From: Pontibacter kalidii
Lineage (GTDB): Bacteria; Bacteroidota; Bacteroidia; Cytophagales; Hymenobacteraceae
Direction: 5' to 3'
Length of the DNA: 64,000 bases
NCBI RefSeq assembly: GCF_026278245.1
Contig: NZ_CP111079.1
Coordinates: 1,676,501-1,740,500, forward strand
The notes under the pieces are model-generated. The model worked only from the letters and a program-made list of their open reading frames with translations, had not been told where the DNA came from and did no database searches. Made by a program: the position numbers and the translations under genes. Each line of letters opens with the position of its first letter. Positions within the stretch are counted from its first letter, which is position 1. Positions 53,993-62,002 of this stretch are shown in pieces.

Positions 53993-55948
53993 TTAATCGA
54001 AGAACCTCCAGGTAAGGCCAAACACGAAGCTGCGGCGCATTCCCGGGTATAGTGGCGTCTGGAAGTAATAGGGGTCGGACAAACCCTGGTTGATGTGGCT
54101 CATTTTCAGGAAAACATTCACCGTTTTGATATCGGCATTCAGGAAAACGTCGGCCACCGGGTAGCCCTGCACGGTATAAGCATCCTGAACAAAGAACTGC
54201 TGCGTTACCGGCATGTAGCCATAGCCATAGTACTCCGATGCATACGTACCCTGTACCCCCACCTGTAGGAACAAAGCCTCGCGGAACAGCGGCCCCTGCA
54301 AGTATAACTTCGACTCCACCAGCCAATCCGGTATACGTATGTTATTGGCCTCGTCGGTGTTGTGATAGGCAACGTAATTATCGAAATGCAGCGGGCCGAA
54401 GTTAATTTTATGTGCCACACTGCCACCCCAGAAGCGCTGGTTTCCGCTTGCCTGCACCGGCACAGCCTGCTCGTTAAAGTATACCCAGCGTTTTACGTTC
54501 GTGAAATGCCCGTCCAGCTTTACGTGCTGCCGCTTGCCTATTTTCTGGTGCAAGCCTGCGCCAATACGGTCTATCACAATATTGCCAAAGTCTTTCTCCC
54601 ATTCAAAGTGATTGCTCAGCATAAAACGCTGCACACGGCTTGGGGAATAGAGCACACGCTCCAGCGTACCGTACGCACCGCCCAGCCTGGCCATACCCTT
54701 AACCCGGTAATCGCCCGCCAATTGATACTCCGCAACACCCGTCAGCTCAGCCAGTTCTTTGTAAAACAGCCTGATGTCGCCGCCAATGAATACCTGGTTG
54801 TAATCTCCGCTGGAGCTAATTGTTTTGAAAACGTTGCCTGTTGCCAGCAGCGAGTCTGGAATAGTAGTGGCTGTTCCGATAGAATCGATGGCACTGTAGG
54901 TAATACCTGCATTGCGTATCTTTAGGTAAGCCTTGTAAGAGGAAAGTTTGTTGTTGCCTGTCAGGCCAAAGGTGTTCTCCAACTCGTTATACTGCGTGGC
55001 ATCCCTGGTGCGGCCCGTGCTGTACCTGAAAGTCGGGTACAGGTAGGTCGTGCCCAAATAAGTGCCATTTGGCTGTCTTTCCCCTACCAGCGTGGCGGGA
55101 ATGGCATCATCCACGAACTCGTTGCGCTGGCGGTAGTAGTCCAGGGTGTGGTATACTTTCAGGTTCTCCTTCGCCAGGCGGTATATTTGTGTCAGGTGCA
55201 GGTTGTTGCGCGATTCCTCATTCGAGGCCTGCGTCAGGTACACCGGTGCCTCCTCGAAGCGCTCAAACTCCACGGCACTGGTCCCGGTGGTATCGATCCC
55301 ACCCGTTTCAATCTGCTCCACCTTCATAAAGGTATAGTTGAAGAACAGGTCATACTTCTCATTTTCGGAGCGGTAGTGGGTAAAAGCCTTCACAGCCTGG
55401 TTATCCAGCATGCCTTTGGAGCGGCCCTGCGAGCCCGGTCCTATCTGCTGGTCAGCGGAGAGGATCTGGTAGGCCAGGCCGAAGTTCCAGCGCGGGTTGA
55501 TGTTGCGGGTGTGAAGCACCTCAAACACCTGCTCGCCGTTGCCTCCCTGCACATACTTCAGATGCGTGTAGGGGGAGCGGGTATCGTAATAGTTGATCCT
55601 GTGCGGATCGTAGGCATAGCGGTCGAAGATGGTCTTGCCCAGGCGTACGCCGATTTTGTCGGGCGCCCGGAAAAGCATGGGCGTAGAGGCTGTGCCGATG
55701 TTACCCAGGTGCTGGTAAAAAGCCGTGTCGTTATACCAGTAGCGCTCGTTATGCAGGTTATCCAGCGTGGTGTCAATGGGCACAGCCGTATAGCGCCCCT
55801 CCAGCACGTCCTGCTCGTAAAGCTTTAAAACCGTTTTGGGGCCGTAAATCGCTTTCGTGGTGTCGTCTATGATCTGGGCAAAGGCATCCGTGTTTACCAG
55901 CAGCAAACTCAGCACTAAAAGTATAAAGGCGGATAGTTTTCTTCTCAC
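53993..55948 (-). CDS. putative porin (Porin_10)
   Basis: This is a 651-residue outer-membrane beta-barrel of the Bacteroidota putative-porin family. A signal peptide (about 1-24, ending DAFA) precedes IIDDTTKAIYGPKTVLKLYEQDVLEGRYTAVPIDTTLDNLHN, the family's N-terminal signature. Many amphipathic strand pairs follow (e.g. GVRLGKTIFDRYAYDPHRINYYDTRSPYTHLKYVQG), and the chain ends with the barrel-closing aromatic SFVFGLTWRFFD. Its substrate is unknown. It lies next to lpxK on the same strand, separated by 39 bp, so both envelope genes may share a transcript. Confidence 0.9.
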   Translation of the reverse strand: MRRKLSAFILLVLSLLLVNTDAFAQIIDDTTKAIYGPKTVLKLYEQDVLEGRYTAVPIDTTLDNLHNERYWYNDTAFYQHLGNIGTASTPMLFRAPDKIGVRLGKTIFDRYAYDPHRINYYDTRSPYTHLKYVQGGNGEQVFEVLHTRNINPRWNFGLAYQILSADQQIGPGSQGRSKGMLDNQAVKAFTHYRSENEKYDLFFNYTFMKVEQIETGGIDTTGTSAVEFERFEEAPVYLTQASNEESRNNLHLTQIYRLAKENLKVYHTLDYYRQRNEFVDDAIPATLVGERQPNGTYLGTTYLYPTFRYSTGRTRDATQYNELENTFGLTGNNKLSSYKAYLKIRNAGITYSAIDSIGTATTIPDSLLATGNVFKTISSSGDYNQVFIGGDIRLFYKELAELTGVAEYQLAGDYRVKGMARLGGAYGTLERVLYSPSRVQRFMLSNHFEWEKDFGNIVIDRIGAGLHQKIGKRQHVKLDGHFTNVKRWVYFNEQAVPVQASGNQRFWGGSVAHKINFGPLHFDNYVAYHNTDEANNIRIPDWLVESKLYLQGPLFREALFLQVGVQGTYASEYYGYGYMPVTQQFFVQDAYTVQGYPVADVFLNADIKTVNVFLKMSHINQGLSDPYYFQTPLYPGMRRSFVFGLTWRFFD

Positions 55949-55987
55949 GTTTCAAAAATAGTGAAATATTAATGGAATTACGCAGCC

Positions 55988-57040
55988 TCAGGCATGCACC
56001 AGGCTTTGCACGTGCTGCAGCACCAATTGGTCAAACATCTCCCCGTCTGCTATAAACTGTACTTCAATCGGCACAAAAAAGATCGGCAAAGCCTGCGTGA
56101 GCGGCAGCAGCCCGGTATCGGACAGTTTTACGGCATCTTTGCGGGTGGTAAGGATAGAGGCACCCGCATAGGCTGGCTGCTGCAGCAGTTCTTTCAGCTC
56201 CTGCAGGTTGTCAGAAGTATAAAGGTGATGATCAGGATACGAAAGATGCTTCAGCAAAGTATAGCCATGGCTGCCGAGGTAGTTTTTCAGCGGCTCCGCA
56301 TTGGCAATACCCGTCAGTAGGATTACCTTTTTTGTTGTTTCTGATCCGTTTCCCATAGCCACGGGTGCCCCGTAGGCAAACGTTGAAAAATAAACCGGAG
56401 TACCGGGAGAAGTATAGCGCTGCACCTTCCCTACAATCAGCTCCCGCTCCTGCTGGTTTATACTTGCCGGGCACTTGCTCACAATTACGGCATCGGCCCG
56501 CTTTGCTCCGCTCCTCGGTTCCCGCAGCCTTCCGGCCGGTAGCACATGGTCCTGATAAAACGGGCGGTTATAATCGGTGATCAACAAGTTGAGCGACGGC
56601 TGCACCGGGCGGTGCTGCATAGCATCGTCCAACACCACCACCTCCAGCCCCGGCACCAATTGCTGCAGCTGCTCAATACCCTTCACCCGATCCTCGCATA
56701 CCGCCACCTCAACCTGCTTAAAATCAAGATGATATTGAAAAGGCTCGTCCCCTATCTTGGCGGCAGAGGAAGTATTGTCAGCCAGTATAAATCCTTTGCT
56801 TTGGCGCTTATAGCCACGGCTGAGGGTAGCAACTTTATACGCGTGAAGCAGGCGCAGCAGGTACTCCACATGGGGCGTTTTACCCGTGCCTCCTACCGTC
56901 AGGTTGCCAACAGCGATAACCGGCAGGTTGAACTGCCGCGAGGCCAGCAGCCCCTTGTCGTAGCCCAGGTTGCGCAGCCGCATAATGCCCCCATAAAGCT
57001 GCGAGAACGGCCAGAGCGGTATGTGAAGATAGTGGAACAT
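55988..57040 (-). CDS. lpxK: tetraacyldisaccharide 4'-kinase
   Basis: LpxK phosphorylates lipid A disaccharide at the inner membrane. The 350-residue protein shows the Walker A variant VGNLTVGGTGKTP (residues ~44-56) and the LpxK signature VLDDAMQHRPVQPSLNLLITDYNRPFYQDHVLPAGRLREPRSGAKRADAVIVSKCP. A membrane-proximal N-terminal helix (FHYLHIPLWPFSQLYGG) serves as anchor. Length agrees with the family. It is divergent from the Nif3 gene with a 73-bp shared spacer containing a palindrome. Confidence 0.95.
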   Translation of the reverse strand: MFHYLHIPLWPFSQLYGGIMRLRNLGYDKGLLASRQFNLPVIAVGNLTVGGTGKTPHVEYLLRLLHAYKVATLSRGYKRQSKGFILADNTSSAAKIGDEPFQYHLDFKQVEVAVCEDRVKGIEQLQQLVPGLEVVVLDDAMQHRPVQPSLNLLITDYNRPFYQDHVLPAGRLREPRSGAKRADAVIVSKCPASINQQERELIVGKVQRYTSPGTPVYFSTFAYGAPVAMGNGSETTKKVILLTGIANAEPLKNYLGSHGYTLLKHLSYPDHHLYTSDNLQELKELLQQPAYAGASILTTRKDAVKLSDTGLLPLTQALPIFFVPIEVQFIADGEMFDQLVLQHVQSLVHA

Positions 57041-57062
57041 GGTTTTGTAACGCGCGCAATTT

Positions 57063-57078
57063 ACGTTAATTTTAACGT
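57063..57078. promoter_or_regulatory. perfect palindrome between lpxK and Nif3
   Basis: ACGTTAA-TT-TTAACGT is a 16-bp perfect palindrome in the divergent lpxK/Nif3 spacer. It is a plausible operator or a simple promoter element for both; the regulator is unknown. Confidence 0.5.
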
Positions 57079-57113
57079 GCCTATGCTAACAACTGAATGA
57101 AACGAGAGAAACT

Positions 57114-58214
57114 ATGGCAAAAATACACGAAGTAACCAGCCTGCTGGAGCAACTGGCCCCGCTCCGCTACCAGGAGAGCTACGATAACGCCGGCTTGCAA
57201 ACCGGCGACGCCAACGCGGAAGTATCCGGCGTGCTGGTAACGCTGGACTGCACCGAGGCAGTATTGGACGAGGCCATAACGAAAGGCTGCAACCTGGTGG
57301 TGGCGCACCATCCGGTTATATTTAAAGGACTCAAACAGCTTACAGGCCGCAGCTACGTAGAGCGCACCATCATCAAGGCCATCCAAAACAACATTGCCAT
57401 TTACGCCAGCCATACCAACCTGGATAACGTGCTCAACGGCGTGAACACCAAAATTGCCGACAAACTGGGGCTGCAGCAACAGCACATACTTGTGAACAAA
57501 CCCGCTACCCTGATGCAACTGGTCACGTTTGTGCCTGTGGAGCAAACCGAGAAGGTGCTGGCGGCACTGCATCAGGCCGGAGCAGGTAACATCGGCGCAT
57601 ACAGCGGCTGCAGCTTCAGCGTTACTGGCACCGGCCGCTTTACCCCTTCGGAGCAGGCTGACCCTGCCATCGGCAGTGCCAATCAAGCGGAGCAGGTGCA
57701 GGAAAACCGACTGGAGTTGCTGTTCCCGGCTGTTTTACAGGGCAAGATACTGGCAGCGCTAAAACAAGTGCATCCTTACGAGGAGGTGGCCCATTACTTC
57801 TATAACCTCGAGAACCAGAACCAGGAAGTAGGTATTGGCATGATCGGGGAGCTGGACAAGGAGCTGACAGAGGAGGAATTTCTGGCCTATCTGAAGGAGA
57901 AAATGCAGCTGCAGGGGCTGCGCTATACCTCCATCGGAAGCAGAAAGGTAAAGCGTGTGGCGGTTTGCGGCGGCGCCGGCAGCTTCCTGATCAAGGATGC
58001 GCTGCGACAGGAAGCCGACGCCCTGGTAACCGGGGATGTAAAGTACCACGAGTTCTTTGATGCCGAGGGGCGCCTAATGATCGCCGATATAGGCCACTAC
58101 GAAAGCGAGGTATATACAAAGGAGATATTTTATGACGCTATTTCAAAAACTTTTCCTAATTTTGCAGTCTTAATATCGGAAGTAAACACTAACCCCGTCA
58201 GATACACTTTTTAA
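57114..58214 (+). CDS. Nif3-like dinuclear metal center protein
   Basis: This is a 366-residue Nif3/YqfO-type protein, a hexameric toroid whose subunits hold two metal ions. Metal ligands are in VVAHHPVIFKGLKQL (His-His) and IYASHTNLDNVLNGVN (His, Asp) in the first half, and ADIGHYESEV in the C-terminal half. The central segment (about 130-240, ending VHPYEEVAHYFYNLEN) is the PII-like insert found in YqfO-type members. Function is not settled; links to GTP cyclohydrolase I and transcription are reported for relatives. The ATG at 57114 is good. The next gene begins 4 bp after the stop. Confidence 0.93.
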   Translation: MAKIHEVTSLLEQLAPLRYQESYDNAGLQTGDANAEVSGVLVTLDCTEAVLDEAITKGCNLVVAHHPVIFKGLKQLTGRSYVERTIIKAIQNNIAIYASHTNLDNVLNGVNTKIADKLGLQQQHILVNKPATLMQLVTFVPVEQTEKVLAALHQAGAGNIGAYSGCSFSVTGTGRFTPSEQADPAIGSANQAEQVQENRLELLFPAVLQGKILAALKQVHPYEEVAHYFYNLENQNQEVGIGMIGELDKELTEEEFLAYLKEKMQLQGLRYTSIGSRKVKRVAVCGGAGSFLIKDALRQEADALVTGDVKYHEFFDAEGRLMIADIGHYESEVYTKEIFYDAISKTFPNFAVLISEVNTNPVRYTF

Positions 58215-58217
58215 TAC

Positions 58218-58949
58218 ATGGAAAGTACTGTAGCCAGCAAATTGGAAGCATTATCAAAGCTTCAAAGCATCGATTCACAGCTTGATGAAATTAAAAGAGT
58301 TAGAGGAGACCTGCCTGAAGAAGTTCAGGATCTGGAAGATGAAATTGAGGGCTATGAAGTAAGGGTTCGTAAATTTGATGATGAGGTAGCCGGCCTGAAT
58401 GACTCCATCGCACAGCGCAAGCAAGCCATCAAAGACTCCGAAAGCCTGATCCGCAAGTATGAAGAGCAACAGCAGAATGTTCGCAACAACCGCGAATACG
58501 ATGCCATCACCAAAGAAATTGAACTGCAGAAACTGGAGATCCAGATCTCTGAGAAGAAGATAAAAGAGGCTCACTTCCAGATCGAGCAGAAGATCTCTGA
58601 AATTGAGGAGACAAAACACCGCCTCGAGGAGCGCCGCAAGGACCTGGAGAACAAGCAGAAGGAACTGGAGCAGATCGTAGCCGAAAGCCAGGAAGAAGAG
58701 AAGAAACTGGAGGATGATCGTCAGGCTGCCGCTTCCGGTGTGGAAGATCGCCTGCTGAGCGCCTACAACCGTATCCGCAAAAACGTGCGTAATGGTCTTG
58801 CCGTGGTGTCCGTAAAGCGTGATGCCTGCGGGGGTTGCTTTAACACCGTGCCGCCACAGCGCCAGGCTGATATTGCGGCCCAGAAGAAGATCATCGTGTG
58901 CGAGCACTGCGGCCGTATTCTGGCTGGTGTGGAGCTGCGTGTGTACTAA
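58218..58949 (+). CDS. zinc-ribbon coiled-coil protein (DUF164/CT398-type)
   Basis: This 243-residue protein is an almost uninterrupted coiled coil (about 20-180; e.g. ISEKKIKEAHFQIEQKISEIEETKHRLEERRKDL) ending in a C4 zinc ribbon: DACGGCFNTVPPQRQADIAAQKKIIVCEHCGRILA. Homologues are CT398/HP0958-like; HP0958 stabilises a sigma-54/flagellar complex in Helicobacter, and others bind RNA or help nucleic-acid processing. The gap to the Nif3 stop is 3 nt, so they form an operon, a pairing conserved in Bacteroidota. Cytoplasmic. Function unproven here. Confidence 0.92.
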   Translation: MESTVASKLEALSKLQSIDSQLDEIKRVRGDLPEEVQDLEDEIEGYEVRVRKFDDEVAGLNDSIAQRKQAIKDSESLIRKYEEQQQNVRNNREYDAITKEIELQKLEIQISEKKIKEAHFQIEQKISEIEETKHRLEERRKDLENKQKELEQIVAESQEEEKKLEDDRQAAASGVEDRLLSAYNRIRKNVRNGLAVVSVKRDACGGCFNTVPPQRQADIAAQKKIIVCEHCGRILAGVELRVY

Positions 58950-58997
58950 CAAAGAATTAGCTTGAGCGAACATCGCTTGCATACTAACCGAAAGAGG

Positions 58998-60464
58998 ATG
59001 GCTAAACCCCATCCTTTTTTTTTGCTGCTGGGCTTTTGGCTCTTTTGCCATACCTTGGCAGCCACTCCTACATTTACCCCCCAACAAAAAATTGTTTACC
59101 AAGAGCTGCTAAAGCTGAAAGTAAGCCATGGCCGCTTGCTGCTGCTGCAGCATCAGCCGCAAAAAGACGCCCGCAATCTGCTGCTCGCCAATTACGCCGA
59201 CTTTCTGGAACTATGCGTGCAGCAGGACCAGCACCAGTATGAAAGGCTCCTGGCTGCGCAGGAAAAACGATTGGAAAAGCTGGAAGAACTACCGCAACAG
59301 AATGAGTGGGTAACGTATGCACAGGCGGAAGTCAGGCTTCAAATGGCGATGTCTAAGCTTTTATTCGGTAGCCGCTTATCCGCAGCCTGGGACTTCCGCA
59401 AGGCGTACGTGCAGTACAACGAGAATGCTCAGAATCATCCTCATTTCCTTCCAACTAAAAAGAACCTGGGGGTGCTGCAGGTGCTGATTGGCTCCGTCCC
59501 GGATAAGTATAAATGGTTCCTGAACATCGTCGGCCTGAAAGGTAGTGTAAAACAAGGCATGGCCAACCTGAAATTAGCCACCGCCAGGGAGAATCCTTTC
59601 TACCAGGAGGCGCAGCTGCTGCACGCCGTTATACTTCACCTGACGAAGCCAGAAAACAAAGAACAAGCATTGGGGCAGGTACAGGCAATGGCTAGAAATG
59701 AAGCGGATAACCTCTTGTTCCAGTTCGTGGCAATGCACTTGCTCAAAAAGACACAAGCCAGCGACGAAGCACTGCAAGTATACCTGCGACGCCCGAAGGG
59801 AAAAGCCTACCATCCGTTCCCGTACCTGCACCACATGGCCGCCGATTTATACTTGTTCCGCGCAGATTACGAAAGATCCATACAGGAGAACCGCCAGTTT
59901 CTGGAGCTGCACCAGGGGAAACACTACCTGAAGTCGGCCAACTATAAACTATACCTGGCGTACGCGCTGAGCAACCATAAGCCGCAGGCCACTTGGCACT
60001 TTCAGCAAATAGCTCAAGTAGGAATTGAAGAAAGCGAGGAAGACCGCTACGCCCAGAAGTACGCCCTGCAGCAGGAGCCGCTGGTCAGGCCGCTGATGCA
60101 GGCCCGCCTCCACTCCGACGGCGGTTACTACCGCGAGGCTTTGAAGGAGCTGGAGCAGCTGCAGGTAAATGCGGCTACACCTAGAGCCGTAAAAGCAGAG
60201 TATTTTTACAGGAAAGCCCGCATCTACCACGCCACAGATTCGTTGCAGCAGGCGCTGCCGCTGTACCAGAAGGCCATTAGCCTATGCCAAGGCACAGATT
60301 TATACTTTGCCCCCAGCGCTTCCCTGCAATCAGGCTACATTTACGAGGCGTTGCAGCAGCCCCAGAAGGCCAGATCATACTTTAAACAGGCGCTGAGCTA
60401 CAAGCACCATGCGTATAAAAACAGTATCGACGCCAAGGCGAAGCTGGCGCTGTCGGACATGTGA
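58998..60464 (+). CDS. exported TPR protein
   Basis: This is a 488-residue protein with a Sec signal (MAKPHPFFLLLGFWLFCHTLAA) and a helical repeat region. TPR-like pairs are clear in the last third: HSDGGYYREALKELEQLQ, KAEYFYRKARIYHATDSLQQALPLYQKAISL, and PSASLQSGYIYEALQQPQKARSYFKQALSY. The middle (about 60-300) is less regular but helical. The frame opens at a TTG at 58962, but ATG at 58998 has a good AAAGAGG Shine-Dalgarno and directly starts the signal. The stop overlaps the GTG of a possible longer pabB, so both are probably cotranscribed. Probable periplasmic scaffold; partner unknown. Confidence 0.85.
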   Translation: MAKPHPFFLLLGFWLFCHTLAATPTFTPQQKIVYQELLKLKVSHGRLLLLQHQPQKDARNLLLANYADFLELCVQQDQHQYERLLAAQEKRLEKLEELPQQNEWVTYAQAEVRLQMAMSKLLFGSRLSAAWDFRKAYVQYNENAQNHPHFLPTKKNLGVLQVLIGSVPDKYKWFLNIVGLKGSVKQGMANLKLATARENPFYQEAQLLHAVILHLTKPENKEQALGQVQAMARNEADNLLFQFVAMHLLKKTQASDEALQVYLRRPKGKAYHPFPYLHHMAADLYLFRADYERSIQENRQFLELHQGKHYLKSANYKLYLAYALSNHKPQATWHFQQIAQVGIEESEEDRYAQKYALQQEPLVRPLMQARLHSDGGYYREALKELEQLQVNAATPRAVKAEYFYRKARIYHATDSLQQALPLYQKAISLCQGTDLYFAPSASLQSGYIYEALQQPQKARSYFKQALSYKHHAYKNSIDAKAKLALSDM

Positions 60465-60472
60465 GGTATACT

Positions 60473-61768
60473 ATGTTTAGGAAAGAGATACAGCAAAAGG
60501 AGTTGCCGCTTCCTATGGCGGAGTTCCGGCTCAGGGCCCTTGCCTGGGCTGACAGGCACCCGCTGACCGCCTACTATACGTCCAACGACATCCCTTACCC
60601 TCACCAGGGCTTTGCGCACCTGCTGGCCGTTTCGGGTGGCAAGGTACTGCAGCTGCAGGAGGAAAACGCCTATGAGAGCCTGCGCCGGCAGCTACAGCAG
60701 CATCCGCTGCTCTGCGGCTACCTGGGCTATGACCTAAAGAACCAGACCGAGCACCTGAGCAGCCGGAACTACGATAACTTGGGCTTCCCGCTGTTGACAT
60801 TCTTTGTGCCGGAAGTATACTTATACTTTAACGCAGCAAGTATAACTATTTATACTTATGCAGATAATGCAGAACTTATACTCGCTTCCATACTTGCTAC
60901 CGCCCCCCCTGCCCCAGCCCCTCCGCAAGGTATAAGGTTACAGCAGCGGGTAAGCAGGGAGAAGTATATACAACAGGTGGAGCGGGTACGGCAGCATATC
61001 CTGGAGGGCAATGTTTACGAGTTGAATTATTGCATGGAGTTCTTCGCCGAAGGGGTAACGCTGCAGCCTCTGCCCCTGTACCTGGCCCTGAATGAGGCTT
61101 CTCCTACCCCCTTTTCCGGTTACCTGAAGCTGCACGACAAGTACCTGCTTTGCGCCTCGCCGGAGCGTTTTCTGAAAAAGGAAGGCCAAAAGCTCATCTC
61201 TCAACCGATAAAAGGCACCATCCGCCGGGGCCTTACGCCGGAGGAAGACCAGTTGCTGCAGCAGCAGCTGCGGCACGATGAAAAGGAACTGGCCGAGAAC
61301 ATGATGATCGTGGACCTGGTGCGCAACGATCTGAGCCGCTCCTGCGCCACCGGAACCGTGCAGGTAGAAGAAATGTTCGGGATTTACGGCTTCCGGCAGA
61401 TGTCACAGATGATCTCGACGGTGGTGGGCGAACTGAGGCCGGATAAAGAGCTGGTAGATGCGCTGATCGGTGCTTTCCCGATGGGAAGCATGACGGGCGC
61501 CCCCAAGATCAGCGCCATGCAACTGATCGAGGAACTGGAAGACACCCGGCGTGGGCTCTACTCCGGCGCCTTCGGCTACATCAAACCAAACGGCGACTGC
61601 GATTTTAACGTCGTGATCCGGAGCATCCAGTATAATGCCGGCAACGGCTACCTCAGTTTTATGGTGGGTAGCGCCATCACCTACGACTCTGACCCGGAGC
61701 GTGAGTATGAGGAATGCCTGCTGAAGGCGCAGGCGATGATTAAGGTGCTGGGGGATAATTTTGAATGA
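60473..61768 (+). CDS. pabB: aminodeoxychorismate synthase component I (PabB-like)
   Basis: This chorismate-utilising enzyme forms 4-amino-4-deoxychorismate for folate, with a PabA glutaminase partner not encoded here. The 431-residue protein shows the catalytic core SREKYIQQVERVRQHILEGNVYELNYCMEF, the ISQPIKGTIRRG motif (Lys in the PIKGT signature marks PabB/TrpE type), EKELAENMMIVDLVRNDLSRSC, and AFPMGSMTGAPKISAMQLIEELE. The start is ATG 60473, or GTG 60461 which overlaps the upstream stop (GTGA). Residues about 115-145 are an insert rich in AAGTATA motifs followed by an Ala/Pro linker. The stop codon lies inside the left terminus of a 172-bp inverted-repeat element. Confidence 0.93.
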   Translation: MFRKEIQQKELPLPMAEFRLRALAWADRHPLTAYYTSNDIPYPHQGFAHLLAVSGGKVLQLQEENAYESLRRQLQQHPLLCGYLGYDLKNQTEHLSSRNYDNLGFPLLTFFVPEVYLYFNAASITIYTYADNAELILASILATAPPAPAPPQGIRLQQRVSREKYIQQVERVRQHILEGNVYELNYCMEFFAEGVTLQPLPLYLALNEASPTPFSGYLKLHDKYLLCASPERFLKKEGQKLISQPIKGTIRRGLTPEEDQLLQQQLRHDEKELAENMMIVDLVRNDLSRSCATGTVQVEEMFGIYGFRQMSQMISTVVGELRPDKELVDALIGAFPMGSMTGAPKISAMQLIEELEDTRRGLYSGAFGYIKPNGDCDFNVVIRSIQYNAGNGYLSFMVGSAITYDSDPEREYEECLLKAQAMIKVLGDNFE

Positions 61769-61928
61769 GTGAATGAGTGGATGAGTGGATGTTTTTTTAA
61801 GTGTGTTCATTCCAGGATTACAGAAGTATGAGTCGGAGAAAACTTCATCACCGCTGACTCATCTTACTTAGTACCACTAACTAATAACCAGCATCTAACA
61901 ACCAACACACCTTCACTCATTCAAAATT
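61757..61928. repeat. 172-bp MITE-like element with 17-bp perfect inverted ends
   Basis: The 17 bases at 61757-61773 (AATTTTGAATGAGTGAA) are exactly complementary to 61912-61928. Inside lie tandem GAATGAGT/GGATGAGT words and a section with CTAACTAATAACC. The left end carries the last codons and stop of pabB. Related sequence is found before miaE (53785) and before addB (5938). No transposase gene is present, so it would be non-autonomous. Confidence 0.75.
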
Positions 61929-61975
61929 CGCTAACTCTTCTCTGCCATTCTGTCACGTTTTTGAGAACATTATAG

Positions 61976-61983
61976 TATATTTG
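61976..61983 (+). promoter_or_regulatory. -7 promoter box TATATTTG before miaB
   Basis: TATATTTG fits the Bacteroidota -7 consensus TAnnTTTG and ends 19 nt before the miaB ATG at 62003, predicting a leader of about 12-15 nt. Confidence 0.55.
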
Positions 61984-62002
61984 CAGCTGTAATTGAGTAA
62001 AC

